From an uncultured Collinsella sp. (GTDB lineage Bacteria; Actinomycetota; Coriobacteriia; Coriobacteriales; Coriobacteriaceae), in the NCBI GenBank assembly GCA_902490095.1, contig CABUCQ010000048.1, positions 1 to 13,156 on the forward strand: a stretch of DNA of 13,156 nt, given 5' to 3'. This document shows positions 10,935-13,156 of the stretch, piece after piece (positions within the stretch are counted from its first letter, which is position 1; each line of letters starts with the position of its first letter). The notes beneath the pieces are model-generated. The model ran no database searches and had not been told where the DNA came from. It saw only the letters and a list, made by a program, of their open reading frames with translations. The position numbers were made by a program, and so were the translations under genes.

Positions 10935-12365
10935 ATGGCTCTTTGGGGCGGTCGTTTTGAGGCGGGCGTGGCCGAGGTCACGCAGGAGTTTGGCACGTCG
11001 CTGCCGGTCGACAAACATCTCTATAAGCAGGATATCGCCGGCTCTAAGGCGCATGCCAAGATGTTGGCCGCCCAGGGCATCATCAGTGCCGAGGACGAGC
11101 AGGCGATTGCCAAGGGCCTGACCGGAATCGAACAGGATATCGATGCCGGCAGCTTCACCTTCGACATCAACGACGAGGACATTCATATGTCCATCGAGAG
11201 CGAGCTGACGCGTCGCATCGGCGAGGCCGGTAAGCGCTTGCATACCGGACGTTCGCGCAACGACCAGGTGGCGACCGACACGCGCCTGGGCGTCAAGGCG
11301 CTGGCCAAGGAGCTCATGGAGGCCAATCTAGAGCTGCGCCATGTGCTGGTGGATGCGGCTAAGAAGTACGACAAGGTGATTTTGCCGGGCTACACGCACA
11401 TGCAGCACGCTCAGCCCGTGCTGCTGTCGCATCATCTGCTGGCGTATTCCTGGATGTTCGCGCGCGACTTTACGCGCCTGAAGGCCGCCTTTGATGCCGC
11501 CGACAACTGCCCGCTGGGTGCTGCCGCGCTTGCCGGTACGAGCTATCCGCTCGATCGCCAGATGACGGCTGCTGAACTTGGCTTTGCGGGCGTGATTCCC
11601 AACTCGCTCGATGCGGTTTCCGACCGTGATTTCCTGCTCGATCTGCATTACGCCGGATCCGTCACGGCGATGCACCTGTCGCGTCTTTCCGAGGAGATCG
11701 TGCTGTGGTCGAGCTCCGAATTTGGCTTTATCACGCTTTCAGACTCCTACTCCACCGGCTCGTCTATCATGCCGCAGAAGAAGAACCCCGACTTTGCCGA
11801 GCTTATCCGCGGCAAGAGCGGTCGCGTGTACGGCAACCTGGTGCAGCTGCTGGTAACCATGAAGGGCTTGCCGCTTGCTTATAACAAGGACTTGCAGGAG
11901 GACAAGGAGGGCGCGCTCGATACCGCCCATACGCTCATGCAGTGCCTGTCCGTTATGGCCGGAATGATTTCGACTTGGACCGTCAACGAGGATGCCATGG
12001 CGCGCGAGTGCGGCGTGGGGCACCTTGCCGCCACCGATGTTGCCGATTACCTGGCCAAGCGTGGCCTGCCGTTCCGCGAGGCACATGCCGTGGTGGGCCA
12101 TCTGGTCCTGATGTGCGAGAAGCGCGGCTGCAATCTTGAGGACCTGCCGTTTGAGGTGTTCCAGGAGGCAAGCCCGCTCTTTGAGCGCGACATTACCGAG
12201 GCGCTCGACATCCCGTCGATTGTCGCCGCGCGCACGACCGAGGGCGGCACCGCCCCTGCCGCCGTTGCCGTGCAGCTGCAGCGTGCCGAGGCACAACTCG
12301 TTGCCGACGAAGGTGTGTTTGGCTCGTTGACCAAGGTCGTCGAGATGGGCCACGGAGCTAATTAG
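10935..12365 (+). CDS. argH: Argininosuccinate lyase, 476 aa
   Basis: This enzyme splits argininosuccinate into arginine and fumarate, the last step of arginine synthesis, and works as a homotetramer of the fumarase/aspartase superfamily. It starts MALWGGRF, typical of ArgH. It carries HTGRSRNDQVATD, GYTHMQHAQP with the catalytic Thr154-His155 pair, and the superfamily signature GSSIMPQKKNPD at 275-286 with the catalytic serine loop. Downstream are KGLPLAYNKDLQEDKE and ATDVADYLAKRGLPFREAH, also diagnostic. The length is normal. The start is ATG 10935, with AAAGGAG eight bases upstream; an in-frame TTG at 10860 lacks a ribosome binding site and is rejected. It is followed about 46 bases later by an intrinsic terminator, so the arginine unit ends here. 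Confidence 0.97.
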   Translation: MALWGGRFEAGVAEVTQEFGTSLPVDKHLYKQDIAGSKAHAKMLAAQGIISAEDEQAIAKGLTGIEQDIDAGSFTFDINDEDIHMSIESELTRRIGEAGKRLHTGRSRNDQVATDTRLGVKALAKELMEANLELRHVLVDAAKKYDKVILPGYTHMQHAQPVLLSHHLLAYSWMFARDFTRLKAAFDAADNCPLGAAALAGTSYPLDRQMTAAELGFAGVIPNSLDAVSDRDFLLDLHYAGSVTAMHLSRLSEEIVLWSSSEFGFITLSDSYSTGSSIMPQKKNPDFAELIRGKSGRVYGNLVQLLVTMKGLPLAYNKDLQEDKEGALDTAHTLMQCLSVMAGMISTWTVNEDAMARECGVGHLAATDVADYLAKRGLPFREAHAVVGHLVLMCEKRGCNLEDLPFEVFQEASPLFERDITEALDIPSIVAARTTEGGTAPAAVAVQLQRAEAQLVADEGVFGSLTKVVEMGHGAN

Positions 12366-12410
12366 CTTATAGGATGCGTCTGTCTGGTGCGTTCATCATA
12401 TCTTGCCTTT

Positions 12411-12444
12411 ACGGGTGCTCGCTACGGTGGGCGCCCGTTTTGTT
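12411..12444 (+). terminator. Intrinsic terminator after argH
   Basis: ACGGGTGCTC (12411-12420) pairs with GGGCGCCCGT (12429-12438): ten pairs including two G-U, eight-base loop, followed by TTTTGTTAT. It lies 46 bases after the argH stop and has the classic form. Confidence 0.85.
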
Positions 12445-12650
12445 ATAGGGAAGGGAGGAGCTTGTCGAGAACTTCTGTAGGACCTTTGGGCAGGTTGTGA
12501 AGGGGGTGCGTTCACGGGCGGCAACCGACCGTCTGCTCGGTTCGGTGCAGTTGGTGGCGGAGCGGATGGTACTCTAATCGGGCTTCGAAACAGAAGTGAC
12601 ACATATGGAACGCTTCAATAAATTACAGCGCTTCAATAAACAGCTTTTTG
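12445..12650 (+). other. Intergenic stretch between argH terminator and ndk promoter, no supported gene
   Basis: One frame stays open for about 40 codons up to a TAA at 12575-12577. Its only start candidate is a GTG at 12497 without a good ribosome binding site, so I do not call a gene; it may be a decayed remnant. A small hairpin (AACCGA 12523-12528 with TCGGTT 12537-12542) and the direct repeats listed separately are the only other structures seen. Confidence 0.5.
12611..12640 (+). repeat. Two 12-base direct repeats upstream of the ndk promoter
   Basis: CGCTTCAATAAA occurs at 12611-12622 and again at 12629-12640, an 18-base period. The second copy ends ten bases before the candidate -35 hexamer of ndk. 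This is a natural position for an activator or repressor binding site, although the period is not a whole number of 10.5-base turns. Confidence 0.7.
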
Positions 12651-12679
12651 TTTAACTGCAGCTAAAACTCTGTTACGAT
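12651..12679 (+). promoter_or_regulatory. Candidate promoter for ndk
   Basis: TTTAAC (12651-12656) and TACGAT (12674-12679) are separated by exactly 17 bases, in an AT-rich stretch that contrasts with the surrounding GC-rich DNA. Transcription would start near 12686, leaving a leader of about 57 bases before the ndk ATG. Confidence 0.55.
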
Positions 12680-12742
12680 GCAGTTCAGGCGGGTGCCGGA
12701 ATGGGACTTGGGCACGCGCGAACCTACTTGAAAGGCTACCTT

Positions 12743-13147
12743 ATGGCTATCGAGAAGACCTTCATCATGATTAAGCCCGACGCTGTGCGCGATCGCAAGA
12801 TCGGCGAGATCGTTGCTCGTATCGAGCGCAGCGGCCTTGTCATCGAGCGCATGGAGATGACCACGCTCGAGCGCGCTACCGTCGAGGAGCACTACGCCCA
12901 TCTGGCCGACAAACCCTTCTTTGGCGGTCTGTGCGACTTTATGACGAGCGGTCCGGTCGTCAAGATGGTTGTTTCCGGTCTTTCCGCCGTCTCCAAGATG
13001 CGCACCCTTATGGGCGCCACCAACCCGCTTGATGCTGCCCCCGGCACCATCCGCGGTGACTTCGCCGTCGATGTCAACGCCAACGTGATTCACGGCTCCG
13101 ACTGCCTGGAGAACGCCGAGATCGAGATCAAGCGCTTCTTTGGCTAA
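12743..13147 (+). CDS. ndk: Nucleoside diphosphate kinase, 134 aa
   Basis: Ndk transfers the gamma phosphate of ATP to nucleoside diphosphates through a phosphohistidine, balancing the cellular NTP and dNTP pools. The protein begins MAIEKTFIMIKPDAVRD, with the KPD nucleotide-binding element. It contains FFGGLCDFMTSGPVV, MGATNP, PGTIRGDFA and NVIHGSDCLENA, in which His117 is the phosphorylated residue. The usual HGSDS reads HGSDC here, and the usual tryptophan after the SGPVV segment is replaced (VVSGLSAV), both tolerable variations. The length of 134 is standard. The start is ATG 12743 with GAAAGG seven bases upstream; the in-frame ATG at 12701 has no ribosome binding site. It has its own promoter and lies apart from the argGH region, so it is probably transcribed alone or with genes beyond the window. 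Confidence 0.96.
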   Translation: MAIEKTFIMIKPDAVRDRKIGEIVARIERSGLVIERMEMTTLERATVEEHYAHLADKPFFGGLCDFMTSGPVVKMVVSGLSAVSKMRTLMGATNPLDAAPGTIRGDFAVDVNANVIHGSDCLENAEIEIKRFFG

Positions 13148-13156
13148 ACCAGCTTT

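Overview
The window looks like chromosomal DNA from a high-GC anaerobic gut actinobacterium, most likely a Coriobacteriia member close to Collinsella. That assignment rests on codon use dominated by G- or C-ending codons, strong AAGGAG-type ribosome binding sites, a short ThiC, and housekeeping genes of the expected length. It is an inference, because no database search was possible. The genes are mostly conserved housekeeping genes. The unusual content is in the intergenic regions.

Layout. (1) Positions 1-1575, minus strand: a TPP riboswitch, then thiC, then the first codons of thiD, forming a thiamine pyrimidine operon. (2) 1646-2167, plus strand: a small membrane-anchored protein of unknown function. 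(3) 2192-4613, minus strand: a yaaA-family gene lying between two related inverted repeats, and upstream of it an M18 aminopeptidase. (4) 4780-7530, plus strand: polA, with a proofreading domain that appears to have lost its catalytic residues. (5) 7531-7803: a convergent intergenic region with a compact hairpin and a very long palindrome that reaches into the end of the next gene. (6) 7804-8631, minus strand: a Cof-type HAD hydrolase. (7) 8632-12365, plus strand: a long structured leader, argG, an unannotated 56-codon gene, and argH, covering the last two steps of arginine synthesis. (8) 12743-13147, plus strand: ndk behind its own promoter.

The most interesting observation is the argG leader. 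It contains a 24-residue ORF (8906-8980) with a strong ribosome binding site. Six of its last ten residues are arginine, and it ends in three consecutive CGA codons directly before the stop. The arginine codons overlap a hairpin and can also pair with a segment further downstream, and a terminator-like hairpin follows. This is the architecture of arginine-responsive, leader-peptide attenuation. A compact three-way-junction fold precedes the ORF. The sequence does not settle which structure terminates and which permits transcription.

Other points worth checking are the shared terminator-like element on both sides of yaaA, the imperfect palindrome with arms of about 65 bases between polA and the HAD gene, the small gene between argG and argH, and an abrupt change in codon use over the last 200 or so bases of polA.
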